A stretch of 64,000 nt of DNA, from contig CM042692.1 in NCBI GenBank assembly GCA_023614405.1, forward strand, positions 123,497,503 through 123,561,502. The letters run 5' to 3'. The translations under genes and the position numbers were made by a program. This DNA is from Avena insularis (Eukaryota; Streptophyta; Magnoliopsida; Poales; Poaceae). The stretch's first letter is position 1. Each line of letters starts with the position of its first letter. The notes below the pieces were generated by a model. That model was not told the DNA's origin. It searched no databases and saw only the letters and a program-made list of their open reading frames with translations. Positions 39,145-53,086 of the stretch are shown here, in pieces.

Positions 39145-41437
39145 GATCCACTAGATTTCATTGCATGTGTGTTCTTTCCACAAACCACATATGGATCAAC
39201 CAGTGTCATTGCATGTGTGTTATTTCCACAAACCACATCTGGATTAACCAATGTCATTGCATGTGTATTCCTATAATGAACAACACTTGGATCAACCAAT
39301 GTCATTGCATGTGTGTTCCTGTCAAGAACCACATATGGATCCACCAGTGTTCATTACATGTGTGTTCCTGTCATGAACCACACATGGATCAACCAGTGGT
39401 TATTGCATGTGTGTTCTTTTCACAGACCACATATGGATCCACTAGAGTCATTGCATGTGTGTTCTTTCCACAAACCACACAAGGATTAACCAATGGCATT
39501 GCATGTGTGTTCTTTTCACAAACCACATATGGATCAACCAATGGTATTGCATGTGTGTTCTTTTCACAAATCACATAAGGATCCACCAGTGTTCACTGCA
39601 TGTGTGTTCTTTCCGCAAACCACTTATGGATCCACCAGTGTTCATTGCATGTGTGTTCTTTTCCACAAACCACATATGGATCCACTAGAGTCATTGCATG
39701 TGTGTTCTTTTCACGAACCACATATGGACCCACTAGAGTCATTGCATGTGTGTTCTTTCCACAAACTACATATGGATCCACCAGTGTTCATTGCATGTGT
39801 GTTCATTCCACAAACCACACATGGATCCCCCTTAGTCATTGCATGTGTGTTCTTTTCACAAACCACATATGGACCCACTTGAGTCATTGCATGTGTGTTC
39901 TTTCCACAAACCACATATGGATCCACCAGTGTTCATTGCATGTGTGTTATTGTCACAGACCACATATGGATCAACCAATGTCATTGCATGTGTGTTCCTT
40001 TCATGAACCACACATGGATCAACTAGTGGTCATTACATGTGTGTTCTTTCCACAAACCACATATGGATCAACTAGTGGTCATTACATGTGTGTTCTTTCC
40101 ACAAACCACATATGGACCCACTAGAGTCATTACATGTGTGTTCTTTCCACAAACCACACATGGATCCACTAGATTCATTGCATGTGTGTTCTTTCCACAA
40201 ACCACACATGGATCCACCAATGGCATTGCATGTATGTTCCTCACATGAACCACATATGGACCCACTAGAGTCATTGCATGTGTGTTCTTTCCACAAACCA
40301 CATATGGATCCACTAGAGTCATTGCATGTGTGTTCTTTTCACAAACCACATATGGATCAACCAATGTCATTACATGTGTGTTCTTTCCACAAACCACACA
40401 TGGATCAACCAGTGTTATTGCATGTGTGTTCTTTCCACAAACCACATATGGATCAACCAGTGGTCATTGCATGTGTGTTCTTTTCCACAAACCACATATG
40501 GATCCACTAGAGTCATTGCATGTGTCTTCTTTCCCCAAACCACTCATGGATTAACCAATGGAATTGCATGTGTGTTCTTTTCACAAACCACATATGGATC
40601 AACCAATGGCATTGCATGTGTGTTCTTTTCACAAATCACATATGGATCCACCAGTGTTCACTGCATGTGTGTTCTTTCCACAAACCACTTATGGATCCAC
40701 TAGTGTTTATTGCATGTGTGTTGTTTTCCACAAACCACATATGGATCCACTAGAGTCATTGCATGTGTGTTCTTTTCACAAACCACACATGGATCCACTA
40801 GAGTCATTGCATGTGTGTTCTTTTCACAAACCACATATGGATCCACTAGTCATTGCATGTGTGTTCTTTCCACAAACCACTTATGGATCCACCAGTATTC
40901 ATTGCATGTGTATTCTTTCCACAAAACACATAAGGTTCCACTAGAGTCATTGCATGTGTGTTCTTTTCACAAACCACATATGGACCCACTAGAGTCATTG
41001 CATGTGTGTTCTTTCCACAAACCACACATGGATTAACCAATGGCATTGCATATGTGTTATTGTCACAAACCACATATGGATCAACCAATGTCATTGCATG
41101 TGTGTTCCTGACATGAACCACATATGGACCCACTAGAGTCATTGCATGTGTGTTCTTTCCACAAACCACATATGTATCCACTAGTCATTGCATGTGTGTT
41201 CTTTTCACAAACCACATATAGACCCACTAGAGTCATTGCATGGGTGTTCTTATTCTAAAACCAGCACTAGAGTCATTGCATGTGTGTTATTTCCACAAAC
41301 CACACATGGATCAACCAGTGTCATTGCATGTGTGTTCTTTCCACAAACCACATATAGATCGACCAGTGGTCATTGCATGTGTGTTCTTTCCACAAACCAC
41401 ACATGGATCGCCCTGATTCATTGCATGTGTGTTCTTT
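39145..41437 (-). repeat. 48-bp minisatellite, array C part 1 (inverted)
   Basis: Same unit as arrays A and B but reverse-complemented (CATTGCATGTGTGTTCTTTCC then ACAAACCACATATGGATCC). Variant order near 40090-40310 matches 17460-17690 and 21500-21730 of array B in reverse complement, including the GTATGTTCCTCACATGAACC unit. It ends at the CACTA insertion. Confidence 0.96.
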
Positions 41438-42567
41438 CAGTAGTAGAAAAGGAGCCTTTCGTCCACCTCTTTAGTTCCGGTTGTGGTTGGACCCGGGACT
41501 AATACTCACATTAGTCCCGGGTCAAACTGGACCTTTAGTCCTGGTTGGAGATACCAACCGGGACTAAAGGGGTTGCGGCAGGTTGTGACCGGTGCCGACC
41601 CCTTTAGTCCCGGTTCGTATCACCAACCGGGACTAAAGGGCGTATTACCAACCGGGACTAAAGAAAATGGGCAAAAAAATCAAATGGCCATAACTTTTGG
41701 ATACGATATCAGAAAAATACGTACATCCTATCAAAACATGCAGAAAAAATTCCTCTTTGATTGCAATAGCCTTAGGCCATTTTGGATTCTTTTAGATTCT
41801 TAAAATTTGAAAAGAAAAAAAGTTATTTCAAAAATTAAATTTTTTTTAATAATTTTTATGTCATATTTGAATTCCTCACATTTTTCTGATAATAATGGAA
41901 ATATTATTTGTCAAATTTCGATTTACAGATTTGAAGATATTATTTATGTCATATTAAATGAATAAATGGCAAAAAATGAATAAAATATTAATTTCGAATT
42001 TTTCATTGGAATAAAATATTATTATTACTTATTTATTGTTGTTTACTTAAATAGTTATTCATAATTTCGAAAAATAAAGACGGTTGACATGTTGATATGA
42101 GCTAATAGGTTTGATATACTAGTCTTAACAACAAGGTATAAGAGTCCGTAGCGCGAGGTGGGAGAGATGGAATGGGGAAGTTAAGCGTGCTGGGGAGTAG
42201 TGCTAGGATGGGTGACCGACCGGGAAGTTTGACTATAGGTGTAATTTCACCTAAGATTAAATATAGTTAGTGTGAAAATGAGAGATGTGAGAGATTAGCG
42301 AGTCAGATAATTCAAATGTTCAAGAAAAATTCAAAAAAAAAATATTTTTTTGCAAAAAAACCCTTTCCTTTAGTCCCAGTTCGTATTACAAACCGGGACT
42401 AAACGTCTCGCACGCTCGACACTGCCCCGTGAGGGCCTTTTGTCCCGGTTTGTGGCCGAATCGGGACTAAAGGGGGAGGCCTTTAGTCCCGCCTCTCTAG
42501 TCCCGGTTCCAAAACCGGGACTAAAGCCCCTTACGGGCCGGGACTAAATGCCCGTTCTCCACTAGTG
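41438..42567. mobile_element. Small non-autonomous CACTA element with 5S-rRNA-like segment
   Basis: 1130 bp flanked by the 3-bp target-site duplication TTT (41435-41437 and 42568-42570); removing element and one TTT restores a normal minisatellite unit. The right end reads CACTAGTGGAGAACGGGC in reverse complement; the left end is CAGTAGTAGAAAAGGAGCC, a decayed CACTAGTAGAAAA. Subterminal regions are dense in TTTAGTCCCGGTT and its complement AACCGGGACTAAA (41468-41665 and 42368-42548), as in grass CACTA elements. The AT-rich middle holds no ORF. No transposase is present, so movement needed an autonomous relative. Confidence 0.85.
42165..42230 (+). pseudogene. 5S rRNA-derived segment inside the CACTA element
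   Basis: The stretch contains GGAAGTTAAGCGTGCTGGG, then GAGTAGTGCTAGGATGGGTG and ACCGACCGGGAAGTTT in order. Plant 5S rRNA has GAAGTTAAGCGTGCTTGGGC, GAGTAGTACTAGGATGGGTG, ACCTCCTGGGAAGTCC at the same spacing, apart from a 4-base gap. This is the 3' half of 5S, including the pol III internal control region (A-box, intermediate element, C-box). The 5' half (GGATGCGATCATACC) is not recognisable. It is a fossil segment, not a 5S gene. Confidence 0.75.
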
Positions 42568-45500
42568 TTTTCACAAACCACATATGGACCCACTTGAGTC
42601 ATTGCATGTGTGTTCTTTCCACAAACCACATATGGATCCACTAGAGTCATTGCATGTGTGTTCTTTTCACAAACCACATATGGACCCACTAGAGTCATTA
42701 CATGTGTATTCTTTTCACAAACCACACATGGATCAACCAATGGCATTGCATGTGTGTTCTTTCCACGAACCACACATGGATCCACCAGTGGCATTGCATG
42801 TGTGTTCTTTCCACAAACCACATATGGACCCACCAGTGGCATTGGATGTGTGTTCTTTTCATAAACCACATATGGATCAACCAATGTTATTGCATGTGTG
42901 TTCCTGTCATGAACCACACATGAATCAACCAAAGTCAATGCATGTGTGTTCCTGTCAAGAACCACATATGGATCCACCAGTGTTCATTGCATGTGTGTTC
43001 ATGTCATGAACCACACATGGATCAACCAGTGGTTATTGCATGTGTGTTCTTTTCCACAAACCACTTATGGATCCACTAGATTCATTGCATGTGTGTTCTT
43101 TTCACAAACCACATATGATCCCACTAGAGTCATTGCATGTGTGTTCTTTCCACAAACCACACATGGATTAACCAATTGCATTGCATGTGTGTTATTGTCA
43201 CAAACCACATATGGATCAACCAATGTCATTGCATATGTGTTCCTGACATGAACCACATATGGATCAACCAGTGTCATTGCATGTGTGTTCTTTCCACAAA
43301 CCACATATGGATCCACTAGAGTCATTGCATGTGTGTTCTTTTCACAAACCACATATGGACCCAATAGAGTCATTGCATGTGTATTCTTTTCACAAACCAC
43401 ACATGGATCAACCAGTGTTCATTGCATATGTGTTCCTGTCATGAACCACACATGGATCAACCAGTGGTTATTGCATGTGTATTCTTTTCCACAAACCACT
43501 TATGGGTCCACTAGAGTCATTGCATGTATGCTCTTTTCACAAACCACATATGGGCCCACTAGAGTCATTGCATGTGTGTTCTTATACTAAAACCAGCACT
43601 AGAGTCATTGCATGTGTGTTCTTTCCACAAACCACACATGGATCAACCAGTGTGATTGCATGTGTGTTCTTTCCACAAACCACATATGGATCGACCAGTG
43701 GTCATTGCATGTGTGTTCTTTCCACAAACCACACATGGATCCCCTGAGTCATTGCATGTGTGTTCTTTTCACAAACCATATATGGACCCACTTGAGTCAT
43801 TGCATGTGTGTTCTTTCCAAAAACCACATATGGATCCACTAGGGTCATTGCATGTGTTCTTTTCACAAACCACATATGGACCCACTAGAGTCATTTCATG
43901 TGTGTTCTTTCCACAAACCACACATGGATTAACCAATGGCATTGCCTGTGTGTTATTGTCACAAACCACATATGGATCAACCAATGTCATTGCATGTGTG
44001 TTCCTGTCAGGAACACAACATGGATCAACCAATGTCATTGCATGTGTGTTCCTGTCAAGAACCACATATGGATCCACCAGTGTTCATTGCATGTGTGTTC
44101 CTGTCATGAACCACACATGGATCATCCAGAGGTTATTGCATGTGTGTTATTTTCCACAAACCACATATGGACCCACTAGAGTCATTGCATGTCTGTTCTT
44201 TCCACAAACCACACATGGATTAATCAATGGCATTGCATGTGTGTTATTGTCACAAACCGCATATGGATCAACCAATGTCATTGCGTGTGTGTTCCTGACA
44301 TGAATCACACATGGACCCACTAGAGTCATTGCAATGTGTGTTCTTTGCACAAACCACATATGGATCCACTAGAGTCATTGCATGTGTGTTCTTTTCACAG
44401 ACCACATATGGACCCACTAGAGTCATTTCATGTGTGTTCTTATACTAAAACCAGCACTAGAGTCATTGCATTTGTGTTCTTTCCACAAACCACACATGGA
44501 TCAACAAGTGTCATTGCATGTGTGTTCTTCCAGAAACCACATATGGATCAACCAATGTCATTGCATGTGTGTTCCTGTCTTGAACCACACATGGATCAAC
44601 CAATGTCATTGCATGTGTGTACCTGTCAAGAACCACATATGGATCCACCAGTGTTCATTGCATGTGTGTTCCTGTCATGAACCACACATGGATCAGCCAG
44701 TGGTTATTGCATTTGTGTTCTTTTCCACAAACCACTTATGGATCCACTAGAGTCATTGCATGTGTGTTCTTTTCACAAACCACATAAGGACCCACAAGAG
44801 TCATTGCATGTGTGTTCTTTCCACAAACCACACATGGATTAACCAATGGCATTGCATGTGTGTTATTGTCACAAACCACATATGGATCAACCAATGTCAT
44901 TGCATGTGTGTTCCTGATATGAACCACATATGGACCCACTAGAGTCATTGCATGTGTGTTCTTTCTACAAACCACATATGGATCCACTAGAGTCATTGCA
45001 TGTGTGTTCTTTTCACAAACCACATATGGACCCACTAGAGTCATTGCATATGTGTTCTTATACTAAAACCAGCACGAGGGTCATTGCATGTGTGTTATTT
45101 TCACAAACCACATATGGATCCACTAGTGTCATTGCATGTGTGTTTTTTCTACAAACCACATATGGATCCACCATTGTTCATTGCATGTGTGTTATTTCCA
45201 CAAACCACACATGGATCCCCCTGAGTCATTGCATGTGTGTTCTTTTCACAAACCACATATGGACCCACTTGAGTCATTGCATGTGTGTTCTTTCTACAAA
45301 CCATACATGGATTAACCAATGGCATTGCATGTGTGTTATTGTCACGAACCACATATGGATCAACCAATGTCATTGCATGTGTGTTCCTGTCATGAACCAC
45401 ACATGGATCAACCAGTGGTCATGGCATGTGTGTTCTTTCCACAAACCACATATGGATCAACCAATGGTCATTGCATGTATGTTCTTTCCACAAACCACAT

Positions 45501-45784
45501 ATGGACCCACTAGAGTCATTGCATGTGTGTTCTTTACACTAACCACACATGGATCCACTAGAGTCATTGCATGTGTGTTCTTTCCACTAACCACACATGG
45601 ATCCACCAATGGCATTGCATGTGTGTTCCTGACATGAACCACATATGGATCAACCAGTGTCATTGCATGTGTGTTCTTTCCACAAACCACATATGGATCC
45701 ACTAGAGTCATTGCATGTGTGTTCTTTTCACAAACCACATATGGATCCACTAGAGTCATTGCATGTGTATTCTTTTCACAAACC
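42568..45784 (-). repeat. 48-bp minisatellite, array C part 2 (inverted)
   Basis: Continuation of the inverted array between the CACTA element and the solo LTR, about 67 units by length. It includes 40-bp units with TTCTTATACTAAAACCAGCAC (for example 43578-43600, 44436-44458, 45055-45075). A 48-bp phase is kept across the CACTA insertion once the TTT duplication is allowed for. Confidence 0.96.
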
Positions 45785-47348
45785 TGATACATTGCAAATG
45801 TATCTATAATTTTTTATGTTCCATGCTTGGTTTTATCCACTTTCTTGTGTTTTGTTCCAACATTGGAGTACTTTTCATATGATTTCTTGGACTAACCTAT
45901 TAACAAGAGCCATAGTGCCAGCTGCCTGTTTTCTGTTGTTTTTGGTTCTAGGAAAGTCAGAAAATGAATATTCTCAGAATTGGACGGGACAAAAGCCAAA
46001 GTGCCTATTTTTCTGGAAGGGATCAAGTGCCAGAATACGAGACGGAGAGGGCTGGCTGGCCACACCACACAGCCACGCTGCCAGGCCTGGCCCGCGCCAG
46101 GTGGTGTGGTGGCTCCGGCACCCCTCGCCTCTCCTTCTTCTATAAGTTTCCCTGGACGAAAACCCTAAGTACCCAATCAAAATCCAGGAAAGAGTGCATG
46201 GCGTCATCTCCATCCCTAGATCGGGAGGATCTGAAGCTCTTCCGGCACCACCGGAGAGAATTCACCCTGGAGGCCTTCTTCATCACCATGCAAGCCTCTG
46301 GTGTGATGCGTGAGTAGTTCATCCTTGGACTACGGATCCATGTAGTAGCTAGATGGCTGGTTTCTCCTCCTTTGTGCTTTCATGTTTAGATCTTGTGAGA
46401 TCCATTCATGATCAAGATCATCTATTTGTAATTCATACATGTTGTGTTTGCGGGGATCCGATGGATATTGAGATACTATTTCAGTTTGATTATTGATTCT
46501 ATCATGTTTTTGTTATTTGAGATCCTGCATGCTTTTCGTTGTTAGTAGCTATCTTGGCCAAGTAGATGCTAGCAACTCCAAGAGTTAGTATTTATGCTCG
46601 ATAGTGGGTTCATGCCTCCGTAACTGGGAAGTGATGAAATCTCTAAGGTACTAGATGTGTTGTTGCTACTAGGAGAAAACAATGATCATTTGTTCATAGA
46701 ACAATTGTATTGTTTACTTTACACGCAGTTCAAAGCAATAATGCTGTTTGCAACTTAATCTTTGGAGGGGTTCGATGATAACCTGAAGGTGGATTATTAG
46801 TCATAGATGTAGTTGGATGGCGGTCTATGTATTATGTTGTAATGCCCAATCAAGTCTCAGAGGAGTCAAGATGATTAGTATATGCATGTATTGCTTTCTC
46901 GGTGTTTGTCAATTGCACCGCTGTAATTTGTTCACCCAGCATGTTATCAATCTAAGGAGAGCCACCTCTAGTGAACTATGGATCCCGGTCCTTTACTTTA
47001 CATACAATCTACAATCTTTTACTGCTTTGTGTTTACTTTCTGCAAACTTTTACTTCTTTCCATTGGATACGTTTAATCCTTTGTTTTCCGAAAAACACGG
47101 TGATATTGACAACCTCATCGCAAGTTGGGGACAAAGTTATGTGGTTGTGTTGTGCAGGTCTCCACGTTGCTACTACCACCAGTAGTGCGCCCTGCCAAAG
47201 CTCAGCTAGTAACACCTTTGGGGTGTTTCCTTGCTCCTACTGGTTCGCTTAAACCTTGGTCTCATAACTGAGGGAAAACTTAATGATGTGCTCATCATAC
47301 CTTCCTCTTGGGGTTCCCAACAAGCTCTACATCAATCACGAGCCAGCA
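45785..47348 (+). mobile_element. Solo LTR of the Athila-lineage Gypsy family
   Basis: 1564 bp from TGATACATTGCAAATG to GAGCCAGCA, flanked by perfect 5-bp target-site duplications AAACC (45780-45784 and 47349-47353) inside an array unit. Same family as the LTRs at 26179, 36857 and 32299. The absence of an internal region plus the intact duplication indicates unequal recombination between the two LTRs of one insertion. Confidence 0.95.
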
Positions 47349-50300
47349 AAACCACACATGGATCAACCAGTGTTCATTGCATGTGTGTTCCTGTCATGAA
47401 CGACACATGGATCAACCAGTGGTTATTGCATGTGTGTTCTTTTCCACAAACCACTTATGGATCCACTAGAGTCATTGCATGTGTGTTCTTTTCACAAACC
47501 ACATATGGACCCACTAGAGGCATTGCATGTGTGTTCTTATACTAAAACCAGCACTAGAGTCATTGCATGTGTGTTCTTTCCATAAACCACACATGGATCA
47601 ACTAGTGTGATTGCATGTGTGTTCTTTCCACGAACCACATATGGATCGACCAGTGGTCATTGCAGGTGTGTTATTTCCACAAACCACACATAGATCCCCC
47701 TGAGTCATTGCATGTGTGTTCTTTTCACAAACCACATATGGACCCACTTGAGTCATTGCATGTGTGTTCTTTCCACAAACCACATATGGATCCACTAGAG
47801 TCATTGCATGTGTGTTCTTTTCACAAACCACATATGGACCCACTACAGTCATTGCATGTGTGTTCTTTCCACAAACCACACATGGATTAACCAATGGCAT
47901 TGCATGTGTGTTATTGTCACAATCTACATATGGATCAACCAATGTCATTGCATGTGTGTTCCTGTCATGAACCACACATGGATCAACCAATGTCATTGCA
48001 TGTGTGTTCCTGTCAAGAACCACATATGGATCCACCAGTGTCCATTGCATGTGTGTTCCTGTCATGAACCGCACATCGATCAGCCAGTGGTTATTGCATG
48101 TATGTTCTTTTCCACAAACCACTTATGGATCCACTAGAGTCATTTCATGTGTGTTCTTTTCACAAACAACATAAGGACCCACTAGAGTCATTGCATGTGT
48201 GTTCTTTCCACAAACCACACATGGATTAACCAATGGCATTGCATGTGTGTTATTGTCACAAACCACATATGGATCAACCAATGTCATTGCATGTGTGTTC
48301 CTGACATAAACCACATATGGACCCACTAGAGTCATTGCATGTGTGTTCTTTCCACAAACCACATATGGATCCACTAGAGTCATTGCATGTGTGTTCTTTT
48401 CACAAACCACATATGGACCCACTAGAGTCATTGTATGTGTGTTCTTATACTAAAACCAGCACTAGAGTCATTGCATGTGTGTTCTTTCCACAAACCACAC
48501 ATGGATCAACCAGTGTCATTGCATCTGTGTTCTTTCCACAAACCACATATGGATCGACTAGTGGTTATTGCATGTGTGTTCTTTCCACAAACCACACATG
48601 GATCCCCCTGAGTCATTGCAGGTGTGTTCTTTTCACAAACCACATATGGACCCACTTGAGTCATTGCATGTGTTTTCTTTCCACAAACCACACATGGATT
48701 AACCAATGGCATTGCATGTGTGTTCTTTTCACAAACCATATATGGATCATCCAATGGCATTGCATGTGTGTTCTTTTCACAAATGACATATGGATCCACC
48801 AGTGTTCACTCCATGTCTATTCTTTCCACAAACCACTTATGGATCCACCAGTGTTAATTGCATGTGTGTTCTTTTCCACAAACCACAGATGGATCCACTA
48901 GAGTCATTTCATGTGTGTTCTTTTCACAAACCACATATGGATTAACCAATGGCATTGCATGTGTGTTATTGTCACAAACCACATATGGATCAACCAATGT
49001 CATTGCATGTGTTATCCTGTCATGAACCACACATGGATCAACTAGTGGTCATTGCACGTGTGTTGTTTCCACAAACCACATATGGATCAACTAGTGGTCA
49101 TTGCATGTGTATTATTTCCACAAACCACATCTGTACCCACAAGAGTCATTGCATGTGTGTTCTTTCCACAAACCACACATGGATCCACTAGAATCATTGC
49201 ATGTGTGTTCTTTCCACAAACCACACATGGATCCACCAATGGCATTGCATGTGTGTTCCTAACATGAACAACATATGGACCCACTAGAGTCATTGCATGT
49301 GTGTTCTTTCCACAAACCACATATGGATCCACTAGAGTCATTGTATGTGTGTTCTTTTCTCAAACCACGTATGGATCAACCAATGGCATTGCATGTGTGT
49401 TCTTTTCACAAATCACATATGGATCCACCGGTGTTCACTGCATGTGTGTTCTTTCCACAAACCACTTATGGATCCACCAGTGTTCATTGCATGTGTATTG
49501 TTTTCCACAAACCACCAATGGATCCACTAGAGTCATTGCATGTGTCTTCTTTTCACAAACCACATATGGATCCACTAGAGTCATTTCATGTGTGTTCTTT
49601 CCACAAACCACACATGGATCCACTAGAATCATTGCATGTGTGTTCTTTCCACAAACCACACATGGATCCACCAATGGCATTGCATGTGTGTTCCTAACAT
49701 GAACAACATATGGACCACTAGAGTCATTGCATGTGTGTTCTTTCCACAAACCACATATGGATCCACTAGAGTCATTGTATGTGTGTTCTTTTCTCAAACC
49801 ACATATGGATCAACCAATGGCATTGCATGTGTGTTCTTTTCACAAATCACATATGGATCCACCGGTGTTCACTGCATGTGTGTTCTTTCCACAAACCACT
49901 TATGGATCCACCAGTGTTCATTGCATGTGTATTGTTTTCCACAAACCACCAATGGATCCACTAGAGTCATTGCATGTGTCTTCTTTTCACAAACCACATA
50001 TGGATCCACTAGAGTCATTTCATGTGTGTTCTTTTCACAAACCACATATGGATCCACTAGAGTCATTGCTTGTGTGTTCTTTCCACAAACCACTTATGGA
50101 TCCACTAGTGTTCATTGCATGTGTATTCTTTCCACAAACCACATATGGATCCACTAGAGTCATTGCATGTGTGTTCTTTTCACAAACCACATATGTACCC
50201 ACTAGAGTCATTGCATGTGTGTTCTTTCCACAAACCACACATGGATTAACCAATAGCATTACATGTGTGTTATTGTCAAAAACCACATATGGATTTACTA

Positions 50301-53086
50301 ATGTCATTGCATGTGTGTTCCTGAGATGAACCACATATGGACGCACTAGAGTCATTGCATGTGTGTTCTTTCCACAAACCATATATGGATCCACTAGAGT
50401 CATTGCATGTGTGTTCTTTTGACAAACCACATATGGACCCACTAGAGTCATTGGATGTGTGTTCTTATACTAAAACTAGCACTAGAGTCATTGCATGTGT
50501 GTTCTTTCCACAAACCACACATGGATCAACCAGTGTCATTGCATGTGTGTTCTTTCCACAAAACACATATGGATCAACCAGTGGTTACTGCATGTGTGTT
50601 CTTTTCCACAAACCACACATGGATCCCCCTTAATCATTGCATGTGTGTTCTTTCCACAAACCACATATGGATCAACCAGTGTCATTGTATGTGTGTTCTT
50701 TCCACAAACCACATATGGATCCACTAGAGTCATTGCATGTGTGTTCTTTTCACAAACCACATATGGATCAACCAATGGCATTGCATGTGTGTTCTTTCCA
50801 CAAACCACACCTGGATCAACCAGTGTCATTGCATGTATGTTCTTTCCACAAACCACATATGGATCAATCAGTGGTCATTGCATGTGTGTTCTTTTCGACA
50901 AACCACATATGGATCCACTAGAGTTATTGCATGTGTGTTCTTTCCACAAACCACACATGGATTAACCAATGGCATTGCATGTGCATTATTTTCACAAACC
51001 ACATATGGATCAACCAATGGCATTGCATGTGTGTTATTTTCACAAATCACATATGGATCCACCAGTGTTCACTGCATGTGTGTTCTTTCCACAAACCACT
51101 TATGGATCCACCAGTGTTCATTGCATGTGTGTTGTTTTCCACAAACCACATATGGATCCACTAGAGTCATTGCATGTGTGTTCTTTTCACAAACCACACA
51201 TGGATCCACTAGAGTCATTGCATGTGCGTTCTTTTCACAAACCACATATGGATCCACTAGAGTCATTGCACGTGTGTTCTTTCCTAAAATCACTTATGGA
51301 TTCACCAGTCTTCATTGCATGTGTATTCTTTCCACAAACCACATATGGATCCACTAGAGTCATTGCATGTGTGTTCTTTTGACAAACCACATATGGACCC
51401 ACTAGAGTCATTGCACGTGTGTTCTTTCCACAAACCACACATGGATTAACCAATGGCGGTGCATGTGTGTTCTTGTCAAAAATCACATATGGATTTACCA
51501 ATGTCATTGGATGTGTGTTCCTGACATGAACCACATATGGACCCACTAGAGTCATTGCATGTGTGTTCTTTCCACAAATAACATATGGATCCACTAGAGT
51601 CATTGGATGTGTGTTCTTTTGACAAACCACATATGGACCCACTAGAGTCATTGGATGTGTGTTCTTATACTAAAACCAGCACTAGAGTCATTGCATGTGT
51701 GTTCTTTCCACAAATCACACATGGATCAACCAGTGTCATTGCATGTGTGTTCTTTCCACAAACCACATATGGATCAACCAGTGGTTACTGCATGTGTGTT
51801 CTTTTCCACAAACCACACATGGATCCCCTTGAGTCATTGCGTGTGTGTTCTTTCCACAAACGACATATGGATCAACCAGTGTCATTGCATGTGTGTTCTT
51901 TCCACAAACCACATATGGATCCACTAGAGTCATTGCATGTGTGTTATTGTCACAAACCACATATTGATCAACCAATGGCATTGCATGTGTGTTCCTGACA
52001 TGAACCACATATGGATCAACCAGTGTCATATCATGTGTGTTCTTTCCACAAACCACATATGGATCCACTAGAGTCATTGCATGTGTGTTCTTTTCACAAA
52101 CCACATATGGACCCACTACAGTCATTGCATGTGTATTCTTATACTAAAACCAACACTAGAGTCATTTCATGTGTGTTCTTTCCACAAACCACACATGGAT
52201 CAACCAGTGTCATTGCATGTGTGTTATTGTCACAAACCACATATGGATCAACCAATGTCATTGCATGTGTGTTCCTGACATGAACCACATATGGACCCAC
52301 TAGAGTCATTGCATGTGTGTTATTTCCACAAACCACATATGGATCCACTAGAGTCATTGCATGTGTGTTCTTTTCACAAACCACATATGGACCCACTAGA
52401 GTCATTGCATGTGTGTTCTTATACTAAAACCAGCACTAGAGTCATTGCATGTGTGTTCTTTCCACAAACCACACATAGATCAACCAGTGTCATTGCATGT
52501 GTGTTCTTTCTAGAAACCACATATGGATCGACCAGTGGTCATTGCATATGTCTTATTTCCACAAACCACACATGGATCCCCCTGAGTCATTGCATGTGTG
52601 TTCTTTTCACAAACCACATATGGACCCACTTGAGTCATTGCATGTGTGTTCTTTTCCACAAACCACTTATGGATCCACTAGAGTCATTGCATGTGTGTTC
52701 TTTTCACAAACAACATAAGGACCCACTAGAGTCATTGCATGTGCGTTCTTTCCACAAACCACACATGGATTAACCAATGGCATTGCATGTGTGTTATTGT
52801 CACAAACCACATATGGATCAACCAATGTCATTGCATGTGTGTTCCTGACATGAACCACATATGGACCCACTAGAGTCATCGCATGTGTGTTCTTTCCACA
52901 AACCACATATGGATCCACTAGAGTCATTGCATGTGTGTTCTTTTCACAAACCACATATGGACCCACTAGAGTCATTACATGTGTGTTCTTATACTAAAAC
53001 CAGCACTAGAGTCATTGCATGTGTGTTCTTTCCACAAACCACACATGGATCAACCAGTGTCATTGCATGTGTATTCTTTCCACAAA
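47349..53086 (-). repeat. 48-bp minisatellite, array C part 3 (inverted)
   Basis: About 5.7 kb, roughly 120 units. Internal duplications are visible: a 434-bp shift (49345-49530 vs 49779-49964, almost identical) and a 1200-bp shift, exactly 25 units (50035-50727 vs 51235-51927). It ends in the inversion joint at 53061-53120. Confidence 0.96.

Noticed and set aside
42165..42230. Functional 5S rRNA gene
   Set aside because: Only the 3' half is recognisable, with gaps and substitutions in the control region, and it lies inside a CACTA element.
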